From contig QEUW01000087.1 of NCBI GenBank assembly GCA_003577005.1, forward strand, positions 1 through 21,914: 21,914 nucleotides of DNA. Reading direction: 5' to 3'. The stretch comes from Chloroflexota bacterium (GTDB lineage Bacteria > Chloroflexota > Anaerolineae > Caldilineales > Caldilineaceae). The position numbers and the translations under genes were made by a program. How positions within the stretch are numbered: position 1 is the first letter of the stretch; each line of letters begins with the position of its first letter. A model generated the notes under the pieces. It did not search any database and had not been told where the DNA came from. It was given only the letters and a program-made list of their open reading frames with translations. Of this stretch, positions 8,530 to 16,399 are shown one piece after another.

Positions 8530-11220
8530 ATGGCAACAGAACGATTATTTAGTCAGTGGCTCAAAGAGCGTCGCAAGGCGTTGGACTTGACTCAACGGGA
8601 CCTGGCGCAGCGGGTTGGCTGCGCGGTGGTCACCATCCAAAAGATTGAAGAAGGCGAACGCCGCCCTTCCAAACAGATCGCCGAATTGCTGGCCGACCAC
8701 CTTGAAATTCCACCAGAAAAGCGGACCGAGTTCATCCAAGAGGCGCGCCACGCCATTGCATCCAGCCGGCAACCGCTGGAGGGCAGGCTGTCTATTCCAG
8801 TCGAACATCGGCATGGCTACCCCACCAACTTGCCCGCTCCGCTCACGCCGTTGATAGGCCGCGAGGCCGAGTTGGCGATGGTTTCCACCTTGCTCACGCG
8901 GCCTGATGTACGGCTGGTCACGCTGATAGGCCCGCCGGGTGTCGGTAAATCGCGCCTGAGCATCGCGGTTGGCGAGTGGGCGGCTCAAAGACGAAGCGAG
9001 GACGCAGGTTTGCTCAATCATGCGGCAGCCCAAGCTCGGTTGCCGCACTTCACCGATGGCGTCTGGTTTGTGCCGCTGGCGGCGGTGCGCGAGCCGGCGC
9101 TGGTTATCCCAACCATTGCTCACACGCTGGGCATCGTGGAAGCGGGCGCACAACCGATCTTGCAGACGTTGCAGCACCACCTGCGCTACAAGACGATGCT
9201 GCTGGTGCTCGACAACTTTGAGCAGATTGTCGCAGCCGCCCCCCAATTGGTGGAATTGTTAAGTGGCTGCCCCGAAGTCAAGGCGCTGGTCTCCAGCCGG
9301 TCGCCGCTGCTGGTGCGGGGCGAGCACGAGGTGACGCTCGAACCGTTTGACCTCCCCGACCCCGCCGGTCCGCTGCCGGCGCCGGGAGGGCTGCGGGGCT
9401 ACCCGGCGCTGGCGTTGTTCGAGGCGCGCGTGCAGAGCTTCCAGCCCGCCTTTGCCCTGAGCGAGGAGAACGCCAGCACCATCACTGAAATCTGCGCCCG
9501 GCTGGATGGTCTGCCGCTGGCGATTGAGTTGGCGGCGGCTCGTCTACGCCAGTTTTCGTTGGCGCAACTGGCCGAACATCTACAGCGACCGCAGGCTGGC
9601 TCGCTCAATCTGCTGACCGGTGGCCCCCGTGACCTGCCACCGCGCCACCAGACCTTACGGTCGGCCATTGCCTGGAGCTACGAGATGCTGGCGCCGGCGG
9701 CGCAACAGATCTTTGCTCGGCTTGGCATTTTTAACGGAGGGTTTGACTATCCAGCCGCCGCTGCCCTAGCTGCGCCCGCCCACGAGCATGACAACCAACG
9801 TCGCCACTCATTTTTGGCCGATTTCCAGACGCTTTTGGACCACAGCCTCATCCAAAAGAGCAGTGACGGTGGCGAGACGCGCTTTGCCATGCTAGAGACG
9901 ATTCGCGCCTTTGCCGTTGAGCAACTGCGCACAGCCGGGGCCGTGCGATCTGCCGCAGCAGACCACGCTCGCTACTTTTTGACTTTTGCCGAAACCGCCG
10001 CCCGGCAGATCCAGGCTGAGCAGCCAAAAACCTGGCTAGACCAGATCGAACGCGACCACGACAACATCCGAGCGGCACTCAAGTGGCTGATTGCCCATGA
10101 TAACGCCGGGGCCTTGCGCCTGGCTGCGGCGCTGCGCGAATTCTGGTATATCCGCGGCTATTTCAGTGAGGGCCGCAGTTGGTTGGCGCAGGTACTGGCG
10201 CTGGCAAGTCCCCCTAATCCAGCGCGCGCCGGGGCGCTGTTGGCCGCCGGCCAGTTGGCCCAGAATCAGGGCGAATATGCCATTGCTCAGGAGATGCTGG
10301 CAGAGAGCATTGCTCTCTTTCGCCAGTTCAATGACCCAGGTGGCTGCGCCGAAGCCCTGCGCGAGCTTGGCTGGGTTCTTTACAACATGCACAAGCGTGA
10401 CGAGACGATCAGCCGGTTTGAAGAGAGCCTCCACCTGTTCCGCGCCATCGGTGACCAGGCTAAAATCGCAACGGTGTTGGTCTCACTGGTGCATGTGATG
10501 GGTCTGCAAACAACCGGTCAGACGCTGGTGCGCAGCTACCTGCAAGAAAGCTTGGCGATCTTCCGCCGGCTCAACCGTGCGGAAGACGTGGCCTTTGCCC
10601 TTAGCCGTCAAAGCGAACTGGAGATGTTGCTCGGTGACTATGGGGCAGCCATCGACTCTCTGACCGAGGCCCTGACGCTCTTGCGCGGATTGGGCGCCAA
10701 ACGGGGCATCGCCTGGGCGCTGGAAGCCCTGGGCGATGTGGAACGGTTGAACGGGACCTGGGCGTCCGCACGCACACACCTGGACGAAGCCTTATCGCTC
10801 TTCCAAGCGTTGGGTGACAAGGATGGCATCATGATCACCCTGCACCATCTCGCCCAGTTGGAACGGGTGGAGGGCAAGTTGGCTGATGCGGTCGACGGTT
10901 ACTGCCAGAGCCTGGCGCTTTGCCAGACGTTGGACAACAAACATATGACTGCGCGCTGTCTGGCCGGGCTGGGTGGCGTGGCGCTGGCGCGGGGTCAAAA
11001 CGAACGCGCTGCGCAACTCTTCTCCGCAGCCCAAACGCTCTTTGACGCCCTTCCCCCCTTCCTGCCGCCCGGCGACCAGGCTGAATACACCCAGATGATC
11101 CAGGCCGTACAGGGTGCTTTGAGCGCCGCGGACTTCACTCACGCCTGGAACACAGGCGCGGCGCTGACCACCCAACAGGCAGTGGCATTTGCGCTTTCGT
11201 TTGCGGCACCCGTAGCGTGA
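8530..11220 (+). CDS. XRE-HTH / NB-ARC (STAND) ATPase / TPR transcriptional regulator
   Basis: The product is an 896-aa cytoplasmic STAND-type regulator related to the AfsR/LuxR-like ATPases. Residues 5-65 form an XRE/Cro helix-turn-helix (LTQRDLAQRVGCAVVTIQKI). The NB-ARC core has Walker A GPPGVGKS at 134-141, Walker B LLVLDN with D228, and GLPLAIELAAAR at 327-338. A winged-helix/linker and TPR repeats occupy about 480-880 (many A-x-x-L-G helical pairs). Such proteins sense a ligand or partner through the TPR part and oligomerise when ATP-bound. I prefer ATG 8530 because MATERLFSQWLKERRK matches the usual N-terminus; GTG 8512 would add six residues, and neither has a good ribosome site. It is divergent from the 8122 gene, with 19-bp repeats between them, so it plausibly controls that gene and itself. 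The target is unproven. Confidence 0.93.
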   Translation: MATERLFSQWLKERRKALDLTQRDLAQRVGCAVVTIQKIEEGERRPSKQIAELLADHLEIPPEKRTEFIQEARHAIASSRQPLEGRLSIPVEHRHGYPTNLPAPLTPLIGREAELAMVSTLLTRPDVRLVTLIGPPGVGKSRLSIAVGEWAAQRRSEDAGLLNHAAAQARLPHFTDGVWFVPLAAVREPALVIPTIAHTLGIVEAGAQPILQTLQHHLRYKTMLLVLDNFEQIVAAAPQLVELLSGCPEVKALVSSRSPLLVRGEHEVTLEPFDLPDPAGPLPAPGGLRGYPALALFEARVQSFQPAFALSEENASTITEICARLDGLPLAIELAAARLRQFSLAQLAEHLQRPQAGSLNLLTGGPRDLPPRHQTLRSAIAWSYEMLAPAAQQIFARLGIFNGGFDYPAAAALAAPAHEHDNQRRHSFLADFQTLLDHSLIQKSSDGGETRFAMLETIRAFAVEQLRTAGAVRSAAADHARYFLTFAETAARQIQAEQPKTWLDQIERDHDNIRAALKWLIAHDNAGALRLAAALREFWYIRGYFSEGRSWLAQVLALASPPNPARAGALLAAGQLAQNQGEYAIAQEMLAESIALFRQFNDPGGCAEALRELGWVLYNMHKRDETISRFEESLHLFRAIGDQAKIATVLVSLVHVMGLQTTGQTLVRSYLQESLAIFRRLNRAEDVAFALSRQSELEMLLGDYGAAIDSLTEALTLLRGLGAKRGIAWALEALGDVERLNGTWASARTHLDEALSLFQALGDKDGIMITLHHLAQLERVEGKLADAVDGYCQSLALCQTLDNKHMTARCLAGLGGVALARGQNERAAQLFSAAQTLFDALPPFLPPGDQAEYTQMIQAVQGALSAADFTHAWNTGAALTTQQAVAFALSFAAPVA

Positions 11221-11319
11221 GCGCAACCTGGATCAAATCTTCTCCAATCTGCAAGCAAAAACGCGCCAGAAACGTGGCAACAGGTATCCTACGCTTGCCC
11301 AGGGGTGCAAATAGAGTAG

Positions 11320-11383
11320 GGATTTGAATGGCGAACCGTGCGCAATGACTTGTCTCAGCGCTCATCGCCCGTCATTCAAATCC
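11320..11383. repeat. Inverted repeat with 11-bp perfect arms
   Basis: GGATTTGAATG (11320-11330) and CATTCAAATCC (11373-11383) are exact reverse complements around a 42-bp loop. The feature lies between the regulator stop and the remnant gene. There is no T-run after it, so it is not a standard terminator. It may be a small mobile-element remnant or a protein-binding site. The rest of 11221-11422 shows nothing else recognisable. Confidence 0.5.
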
Positions 11384-11422
11384 TTACGAAGATGCTATGT
11401 TTGAGGGCTTTCAAGAAAAGCG

Positions 11423-11870
11423 ATGACGACCATGAGAGCGTTCTACGGCCTGCTCTTCGCCCTGGTGCTGCTCTTGTCGCACGGGCCGGCAAGCTTGCTC
11501 TCTGCGTCTGCGCAACGATGAGGGCATGGTCTTCTGGGCGCGCTATGACGAGGAGAGCAACCTTGTACAACTCCTCGACCCGGAGACAGAGGGCTTTGGG
11601 CCCGGTGCCGAGCCTGGTAGCGACACCGTCCTCGAAACGCCGACCGCCACTCTCGACCTGGCACAGAGCAGCGTCACCGGCAGCGAGCCGGAGGGTCGTG
11701 ACGCCACCTTTGTCTTTGCCATCCGCTTTTACGCCCCGGCGGCAGGCCGGCACTACACTGTCAAGTGGATGGCGACCGATGACCGCGGCAACAGCCAGGG
11801 CTTCGACCCGCTTGGGGTCTGGAGTGTGGGGCCGTTCGATCTGCATTTGCCGGCGGTGATGCAAGACTAA
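11423..11870 (+). pseudogene. Remnant of a secreted protein: signal peptide and C-terminal domain out of frame
   Basis: ATG 11423 opens a clean signal peptide (MRAFYGLLFALVLLLSHGP, then SASA) that stops at TGA 11519-11521. A second frame, readable from about 11511 to TAA 11868-11870, encodes RNDEGMVFWARYDEESNLVQLL and a beta-rich tail ending GPFDLHLPAVMQD. That ending resembles the Chloroflexota YLPLV-type tail, so both ends look like those of one exported protein joined out of frame. With only about 150 codons in total, most of the middle is probably deleted. It could alternatively be a +1/-1 sequencing error in a short secreted protein, or a small ORF starting at ATG 11526 without an export signal. 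The parent family is not recognisable. Confidence 0.6.
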
Positions 11871-11894
11871 CCTTCATTTGAGTTCGGTCTTCAA

Positions 11895-11974
11895 CGCGTC
11901 TCAAGAGTCGCACGAGCCAAGACGTCCGCCGACCACCTCCCGGAACTCTTCGCTCGCATGGTCCTTGAGACGCG
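11895..11974. repeat. Inverted repeat with 11-bp perfect arms downstream of the remnant gene
   Basis: CGCGTCTCAAG (11895-11905) and CTTGAGACGCG (11964-11974) are exact reverse complements with 58 bp between them; AAGAGT/ACTCTT (11903-11908, 11945-11950) adds a nested match. It lies between the remnant gene and the next promoter. It may act as a weak terminator (T-rich CTTGTTCT follows) or be part of an old element. Confidence 0.45.
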
Positions 11975-11995
11975 CAGCGTCTTGTTCTACTGCAA

Positions 11996-12024
11996 TTGAC
12001 AGCCGGTGGGCCGGTGGTTATAAT
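11996..12024 (+). promoter_or_regulatory. Full-consensus sigma70 promoter of the sugar-catabolic operon
   Basis: TTGACA (11996-12001), exactly 17 bp, then TATAAT (12019-12024). Transcription would start near 12031, leaving a leader of about 76 nt before ATG 12107. The spacer consists of a tandem 8-mer, GCCGGTGG twice, plus T. Both hexamers are perfect, which implies a strong promoter, presumably held in check by a repressor. That last point is inference. Confidence 0.8.
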
Positions 12025-12106
12025 CGCGCACGGGTGGACCCAACAGCACCGAAAAAGATGTTGAATCCAACCCTCAATCTACCGAAGCGCCGTGGAGGGC
12101 AAGCCG

Positions 12107-13252
12107 ATGCACGATCTTTCTGTGGCCGTAGTTGGCACAGGTTTTATGGGGCCGGCGCATGTGGAGGCGCTGCGGCGGCTGGGCATCCCGGTCACCGGCA
12201 TTCTCGGCTCGTCACCCGAGAAATCACAACGGGCAGCGGACAAGCTGGGCTTGCCCAAGGCCTATCGCGCCTTTGATGAGTTGCTGGCCGATGGGGACGT
12301 GCAGGCCGTCCATCTGACTACGCCCAACCGGCGCCATTATGCCGAAGCGCGGGCGGCGCTGTTGGCCGGCAAACATGTGCTCTGCGAAAAACCGCTGGCG
12401 ATGAACACCGCCGAATCCGCTGAACTGGTGCAGATCGCGCAACAGAGCGGGCGTGCGGCCGGCGTCAATTACAACATGCGCTTCTATCCCCTCTGCATCG
12501 AAGCGCGCGAGCGGGTGCGGGGCGGTGCTCTGGGCGACATCTACACCATCCAGGGCAGCTATGTGCAGGATTGGCTGCTCTACCCCACCGACTACAATTG
12601 GCGTGTGTTGGCCGATGAGGCGGGCGCGCTGCGTGTCGTAGCCGACATCGGCACCCACTGGCTCGACCTGGTGCAGCACATCACCGGGCTGGCCGTCGAG
12701 GCCGTCTGCGCCGACCTGAAAACGATCCACCCCGTGCGTATGCGCCCCAAGGGCGAGGTGGAGACCTTTGCCGGCAAGGTGGCACAGGTGGCCGCCACCG
12801 ATGAGATCGCCATCGAGACCGAGGATTGCGGTGCGGTCCTGTTGCACTTCCGAGGTGGGGTGCGGGGTGTGCTTTGGGTCTCGCAGGTGACGGCCGGGCG
12901 CAAGAACTGTCTGCGCTTTGAGATCGCCGGGGCCGAGGCTGCCCTGGCCTGGAACAGCGAGGAGCCAAACGACCTCTGGGTCGGGCGGCGCAACGAGCCA
13001 AACCAGATCTTGCCGCGCGACCCGGGGCTGATGTCAGCAGCGGCGCGGGCGTACGCCTCCTACCCCGGCGGCCATGCCGAGGGCTATCCAGACAGCTTCA
13101 AGCAGTGTTTCAAAGCGTTCTACGACTATATCGCCGCCGGTGATTTCAATGTGGCCGCGCCCTTTCCCACCTTTCGTGATGGGCACAAGGAGATCGTGCT
13201 CTGCGAGGCGATCCTCAAGAGCCATCAAGAGCAGCGGTGGGTGACAGTGTGA
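12107..13252 (+). CDS. Gfo/Idh/MocA-family NAD(P)-dependent oxidoreductase
   Basis: The product is 381 aa, the usual length for this family. It should oxidise or reduce a sugar, cyclitol or sugar acid with NAD(P). The N-terminal Rossmann fold shows [13 protein letters not shown] at residues 5-17. The family-defining E94-K95-P96 occurs in CEKPLA, and the C-terminal half has [10 protein letters not shown] and D180-I-G-T-H184, the likely catalytic Asp/His pair. The start is ATG 12107, because GGAGGG (12094-12099) sits 7 nt upstream; the in-frame GTG at 12092 overlaps that ribosome site. It is the first gene after a perfect promoter. It is followed closely by a phosphatase-like gene and a TIM-barrel isomerase, so it probably starts the catabolic route. 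The substrate cannot be told from sequence. Confidence 0.93.
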   Translation: MHDLSVAVVGTGFMGPAHVEALRRLGIPVTGILGSSPEKSQRAADKLGLPKAYRAFDELLADGDVQAVHLTTPNRRHYAEARAALLAGKHVLCEKPLAMNTAESAELVQIAQQSGRAAGVNYNMRFYPLCIEARERVRGGALGDIYTIQGSYVQDWLLYPTDYNWRVLADEAGALRVVADIGTHWLDLVQHITGLAVEAVCADLKTIHPVRMRPKGEVETFAGKVAQVAATDEIAIETEDCGAVLLHFRGGVRGVLWVSQVTAGRKNCLRFEIAGAEAALAWNSEEPNDLWVGRRNEPNQILPRDPGLMSAAARAYASYPGGHAEGYPDSFKQCFKAFYDYIAAGDFNVAAPFPTFRDGHKEIVLCEAILKSHQEQRWVTV

Positions 13253-13272
13253 GCCGGTGTCTTTGTCTACTA

Positions 13273-13821
13273 ATGAAGATCCTCGAACTTCGCCGCCATA
13301 GCTTGCGCAAACAGGGTGCGGGGTCGCAATTGTCCCAGCAGGGGGTTGACTTTGCGCGCCGGCTGGGCGCCTCAATGGGACCCTTTGCCTATGTCGCAAC
13401 CAGTGTGGTGCCACGGGCGCGTGAGACGGCGATTGCAATGGGCTTTGCGGTGGACCAGGAACTCGTTACCCTGGCCTCGGATGAAGAGATGTACACCGAA
13501 CTGGAGGCCAACCGCTGGTGGGAGGCCGGACAGCCGTTTGTCGCCCTGGCAAAAGTGATTGCGGTAAAGGGACCCACCTGGTGCTACGCCCATGCGCTGA
13601 TCGCGCTCTGGCGTGATCTCTTGACTCCGCTGCCGGATGGGGCCGCCGCCCTGGTGATTGCTCATTCTGGGGAGATCGAGATCCCTCTGGTTGCCTGTTT
13701 CCCGGATGCTGACCACAGTGCTTGGGGAGCACCCTTTGGTCATTGCGAAGGGGCGCGCCTGGTCTTTGACCGTGAGCCGGCCCACTTTACCAAAGTTGAG
13801 ATCCTGCGGTGCAGTTCCTGA
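13273..13821 (+). CDS. Histidine-phosphatase-superfamily protein with RHS instead of RHG
   Basis: A 182-aa protein related to phosphoglycerate mutase-like phosphatases. The N-terminus MKILELRRHSLR carries the candidate phospho-acceptor H9, followed by LSQQGVDFARRLG and PRARETAIAMGF, which match the family pattern (L-T/S-x-x-G, then S-x-x-x-R-A-x-E-T-A). A second His, H131 in VIAHSGEIE, fits the distal catalytic site. The residue after Arg-His is Ser, not the usual Gly, so activity may differ or be weak. ATG 13273 was chosen because it begins at the conserved first strand. A GTG at 13237 would overlap the upstream gene by 16 nt and add unconserved residues. No clear ribosome site is seen, so coupling to the upstream gene is likely. 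A hairpin straddles its stop codon. It could dephosphorylate a sugar phosphate. Confidence 0.8.
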   Translation: MKILELRRHSLRKQGAGSQLSQQGVDFARRLGASMGPFAYVATSVVPRARETAIAMGFAVDQELVTLASDEEMYTELEANRWWEAGQPFVALAKVIAVKGPTWCYAHALIALWRDLLTPLPDGAAALVIAHSGEIEIPLVACFPDADHSAWGAPFGHCEGARLVFDREPAHFTKVEILRCSS

Positions 13822-13828
13822 CTGCACC
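13808..13828 (+). promoter_or_regulatory. Intercistronic hairpin over the stop codon
   Basis: GGTGCAGT (13808-13815) and ACTGCACC (13821-13828) form a perfect 8-bp stem with a 5-nt loop. The TGA of the phosphatase gene (13819-13821) lies in the loop/stem edge. There is no T-run, so it is more likely an mRNA processing or stability element than a terminator. The next ribosome site begins 13 nt later. Confidence 0.5.
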
Positions 13829-13850
13829 ATAGCTGAAACGAGGTGCAATG

Positions 13851-14765
13851 ATGAAATTGGGCTTTGTCAGCGCCATTTTGCCAGAGCTTTCTGGCCGCAA
13901 AGTGAGTGAATTTGCGGCCGAAGCGGGCTTTGACTGTATCGAGATCATGTGCTGGCCCAAGGGCAAGGCGGAGCGCCGCTACGCCGGTGTAACCCACATC
14001 GATGTGAATATCTTTGACAAGAACGATGCCGCCGAAGTCAATGTCTTCCACGCAGAACGCGGGCTGACTATCAGCGGCCTGGGCTATTACCCAAACCCCT
14101 TGGCGCCGGACCAGGCGGAGGCGCAGGTCTACATCGACCACATCAAGCAGGTCATCCTGGCCGCGGAGCTGCTCGGTGTGGGCGTGGTCAACACCTTTGT
14201 CGGCCGCGACTGGACCCAATCGGTGGACGACAACTGGCCACGCTTTATGGAGGTCTGGCCGCCGTTGATCCAGTTTGCCGAGGATCACGGCGTCCGCATC
14301 GGCATCGAGAATTGTCCCATGCTCTTTACCGAGGATGAATGGCCGGGCGGCAAAAATCTAGCCGCCACCCCAGCCATCTGGCGGCGCATGTTTGAGGCAA
14401 TCCCCAGCGATCATTTTGGTCTGAACTTTGACCCGTCGCACTTGATCTGGCAGAAGATCGACTACCTCAGGGCGATCCGTGAGTTTGCGCCCAAGTTTGT
14501 CCACGTTCACGCCAAAGACGCCCGCGTCGACCAGCACCGGCTCGACGAGGTGGGGATCATGGGCACGCCGCTGCAATTCCACACGCCTAAATTGCCCGGA
14601 TTGGGTGATGTGGATTGGGGCCAGTTCTTCTCGGTGTTGACCGATAGCGGCTACGATGGACCGGTCTGCATCGAGGTGGAGGATCGCGCTTACGAAGGTT
14701 CGCTGGAGCGACGCAAAGAAGCGCTGGTGCAGAGTGCTCGCTATCTCAAACAATTCATGCCCTAG
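13851..14765 (+). CDS. Sugar phosphate isomerase/epimerase family TIM barrel
   Basis: The product is 304 aa, belonging to the xylose-isomerase-like/AP-endonuclease-2 barrel family that moves or epimerises keto groups on sugars or cyclitols using a divalent metal. The metal-ligand pattern is present: E153 (IGIEN), D194-P-S-H197 (NFDPSHL), H220 (VHVHAKD) with D223, and E275 (CIEVED). Of two adjacent ATGs (13848, 13851) the second is preferred because AGGTG (13841-13845) is then 5 nt upstream. The barrel also has the aromatic [21 protein letters not shown] stretch typical of this group, given here in two parts: [12 protein letters not shown], then VRIGIENCP. Its neighbours, an upstream dehydrogenase and a downstream acetyltransferase, point to a sugar-modifying or degrading operon. 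The exact substrate is unknown. Confidence 0.92.
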   Translation: MKLGFVSAILPELSGRKVSEFAAEAGFDCIEIMCWPKGKAERRYAGVTHIDVNIFDKNDAAEVNVFHAERGLTISGLGYYPNPLAPDQAEAQVYIDHIKQVILAAELLGVGVVNTFVGRDWTQSVDDNWPRFMEVWPPLIQFAEDHGVRIGIENCPMLFTEDEWPGGKNLAATPAIWRRMFEAIPSDHFGLNFDPSHLIWQKIDYLRAIREFAPKFVHVHAKDARVDQHRLDEVGIMGTPLQFHTPKLPGLGDVDWGQFFSVLTDSGYDGPVCIEVEDRAYEGSLERRKEALVQSARYLKQFMP

Positions 14766-14768
14766 CCT

Positions 14769-15227
14769 ATGCAGATCACGATTACAATGGAGCGTCCCGA
14801 TTCCGCCGACGCCACGGCGCTGATCACGGAACTGGATGCTCATCTAGAACCGATCTATCCCCAGGAAAGCCGGCACGGTTACAGCGTGCAAAAGCTGATC
14901 GACGAGGCCGTGGCCTTTTTTGTGCTGCGCGACGGCGCAACACCTGCCGCCTGCGGCGGGGTCAAGCTCTTTGGCGCCGAGTATGCCGAGATCAAGCGCA
15001 TGTATGTGCGGCCCCAATTCCGGGGTCGGGGCTACGCCAAGCGGGTCTTGGAGCACTTGACTGAGTATTCCCGCGGCCAGGGTGTCTTGACGTTGCGACT
15101 GGAGACAGGCATTTACCAACTAGAGGCGATTGGTCTGTATGAGCGCATGGGCTTCTATCAAATTCCCCCCTTTGGTCCTTACCGCGTCGACCCGTTGAGC
15201 CGCTGTTATGAAAAGCGGCTGAGGTAG
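14769..15227 (+). CDS. GNAT-family N-acetyltransferase
   Basis: A 152-aa single-domain acetyltransferase, expected to transfer acetyl from acetyl-CoA to an amine. Motif A is clear: IKRMYVRPQFRGRGYAKRVL at residues 75-94, with the CoA pyrophosphate loop R85-G-R-G-Y-A90. Later, LRLETGIYQLEAIGLYERMG fits motif B and ends with GFYQIPPFG, typical of small soluble GNATs of the YsnE/PhnO kind. It starts 3 nt after the upstream stop without an obvious ribosome site, so it is probably translated by coupling. It is the last gene before a 253-bp gap. The acceptor is unknown; an amino sugar would fit the context but is only a guess. Confidence 0.9.
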   Translation: MQITITMERPDSADATALITELDAHLEPIYPQESRHGYSVQKLIDEAVAFFVLRDGATPAACGGVKLFGAEYAEIKRMYVRPQFRGRGYAKRVLEHLTEYSRGQGVLTLRLETGIYQLEAIGLYERMGFYQIPPFGPYRVDPLSRCYEKRLR

Positions 15228-15304
15228 CGCTTGGAGCTACGCCTGGCTGGCAAGCGGTGCCTATTTCTCTTCGTTGCCAATCCCGTTGTATACTGGTTTT
15301 CTTG

Positions 15305-15358
15305 ATTGGTAGACAGGTAAACACGTAAACAGGTAGCGCCTTGTTTCCCTGTCTATCC
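15305..15358. repeat. 8-bp tandem repeat with overlapping hairpin
   Basis: Four 8-bp units run from 15305 to 15336: ATTGGTAG, ACAGGTAA, ACACGTAA, ACAGGTAG. TAGACAGG (15310-15317) pairs with CCTGTCTA (15348-15355), and AAACAGG pairs imperfectly with CCTTGTTT inside. It lies in the 253-bp gap before the second isomerase gene. The rest of the gap shows only a possible -10-like TATACT (15289-15294) with no good -35. The structure could be a leader regulator or an operator array. Confidence 0.4.
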
Positions 15359-15480
15359 GTTTTCCGAGAGCGCAGTAATTATCTCAAAATCTCTGTGGCA
15401 CTCGAGTCGAGTTGGCCAAGTTCACACGAGCCACAACCGATTTTGAGTTTCTTAGCCACGCACTACCAGAAAGAAGGCCC

Positions 15481-16359
15481 ATGAAGATCGGCGTTAGCTC
15501 CTACAGTTTTAGCCGCCTGGTCAAATCCGGCGCACTGGCTCAGATCGACGTGATCCACAAGGCCAGAGAGATCGGCTTTGATGTCATCGAGTTTTCCACC
15601 ATTGCCGTGCCGGAGGGCAAAACGTTGCCCGAATTTGCCGCCGAGTTGCGCGCCGAAGCCGAGCACGTGGGGATGGCAATTGTCAATTACACCATCGGCG
15701 CGGACTTTTTGCGCGGCTCGCAGGGCAATTTAGCAGCCGAGATCGAACGCGTCAAGGGCGAGGTCGATGTGGCGGCGATCTTGGGTACGCCCAGCATGCG
15801 CCACGATGGCACCTTTGGCTGGCCTGCTGACCATGTAGGCCCCAAAAGTTTTGACGCCGCACTGCCGCGCGTGGCTGAAGGGTGCCGGGCCGTCACCGAG
15901 TATGCCGCCGGCAAAGGCATCAAGACGATGGTCGAAAATCATGGCTTTTTCTGCCAGGAGAGCTTTCGCGTGGAAAAGCTGGTCACCGCGGTCGATCACC
16001 CAAATTTTGGCGTGCTGGTGGATATGGGCAATTTTCTCTGCGTCGACGAAGACCCGGCCAGCGCGGTCGCTCGGCTGATGCCTTTTGCCTTTCACTGCCA
16101 CGCCAAGGATTTTCACGTCAAGCCGGGGACGGATGTGGCGCCGGGTCAGGGTTGGTTTCAGTCACGCGCCGGCAACTATCTGCGCGGGGCGATCATCGGG
16201 CATGGCAATGTGCCTGTCTTGCAATGTCTGAAGGTAATGCAGCGCGATGGCTATCAGGGCGTACTCTCCATCGAGTACGAAGGCATCGAAGATGTGCTCA
16301 TGGGCATCCAGATCGGCCATGACAACTTGCGCCGCATGGTCGCGATGGTGATGGGGTAA
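15481..16359 (+). CDS. Second sugar phosphate isomerase/epimerase family TIM barrel
   Basis: The product is 292 aa from the same metal-dependent TIM-barrel superfamily as the 13851 gene, but clearly a different subgroup with little direct similarity. Candidate ligands are E152 (TMVENHG), D181 in VDMGN (N184 where the other protein has His), H207 (HCHAKD) and E265 (SIEYEG). The N-terminus MKIGVSSYSFSRLVKSG is typical. ATG 15481 was chosen because AGAAGG lies just upstream. A TTG at 15412 would add 23 residues that do not resemble the family. It is separated from the preceding cluster by 253 bp with its own repeat, so it may be transcribed independently. It converges with the unknown gene pair at 16400. 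It probably acts in the same carbohydrate pathway; substrate not known. Confidence 0.92.
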   Translation: MKIGVSSYSFSRLVKSGALAQIDVIHKAREIGFDVIEFSTIAVPEGKTLPEFAAELRAEAEHVGMAIVNYTIGADFLRGSQGNLAAEIERVKGEVDVAAILGTPSMRHDGTFGWPADHVGPKSFDAALPRVAEGCRAVTEYAAGKGIKTMVENHGFFCQESFRVEKLVTAVDHPNFGVLVDMGNFLCVDEDPASAVARLMPFAFHCHAKDFHVKPGTDVAPGQGWFQSRAGNYLRGAIIGHGNVPVLQCLKVMQRDGYQGVLSIEYEGIEDVLMGIQIGHDNLRRMVAMVMG

Positions 16360-16363
16360 TCTC

Positions 16364-16399
16364 AGGTGAGCATGGAGTTGAGCTCGCTGAGGATCAGCG
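16364..16399 (-). pseudogene. 36-bp fragment of an RbsC-type permease gene
   Basis: This stretch matches 17583-17618 of the intact permease in 35 of 36 positions (only 16384 differs). On the minus strand it reads LILSELNSMLT, against LILSVLNSMLT in the permease, then hits TGA. It begins 5 bp after the stop of the isomerase gene and touches the stop of the 16400 gene. It marks a duplication or recombination scar. Confidence 0.75.

Noticed and set aside
12092..12106. GTG start for the Gfo/Idh/MocA gene
   Set aside because: It overlaps the GGAGGG ribosome site that fits ATG 12107 at ideal spacing.
15228..15256. CGCTTG/CAAGCG as terminator of the GNAT gene
   Set aside because: A 6-bp stem with a 17-nt loop and only a scattered T-rich tail is too weak to call.
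15274..15294. TTGCCA/TATACT as a promoter
   Set aside because: The spacer is only 9 bp, too short for sigma70.
15412..15480. TTG start 69 nt upstream for the second isomerase
   Set aside because: The added residues do not resemble the family; ATG 15481 with AGAAGG begins at the conserved first strand.
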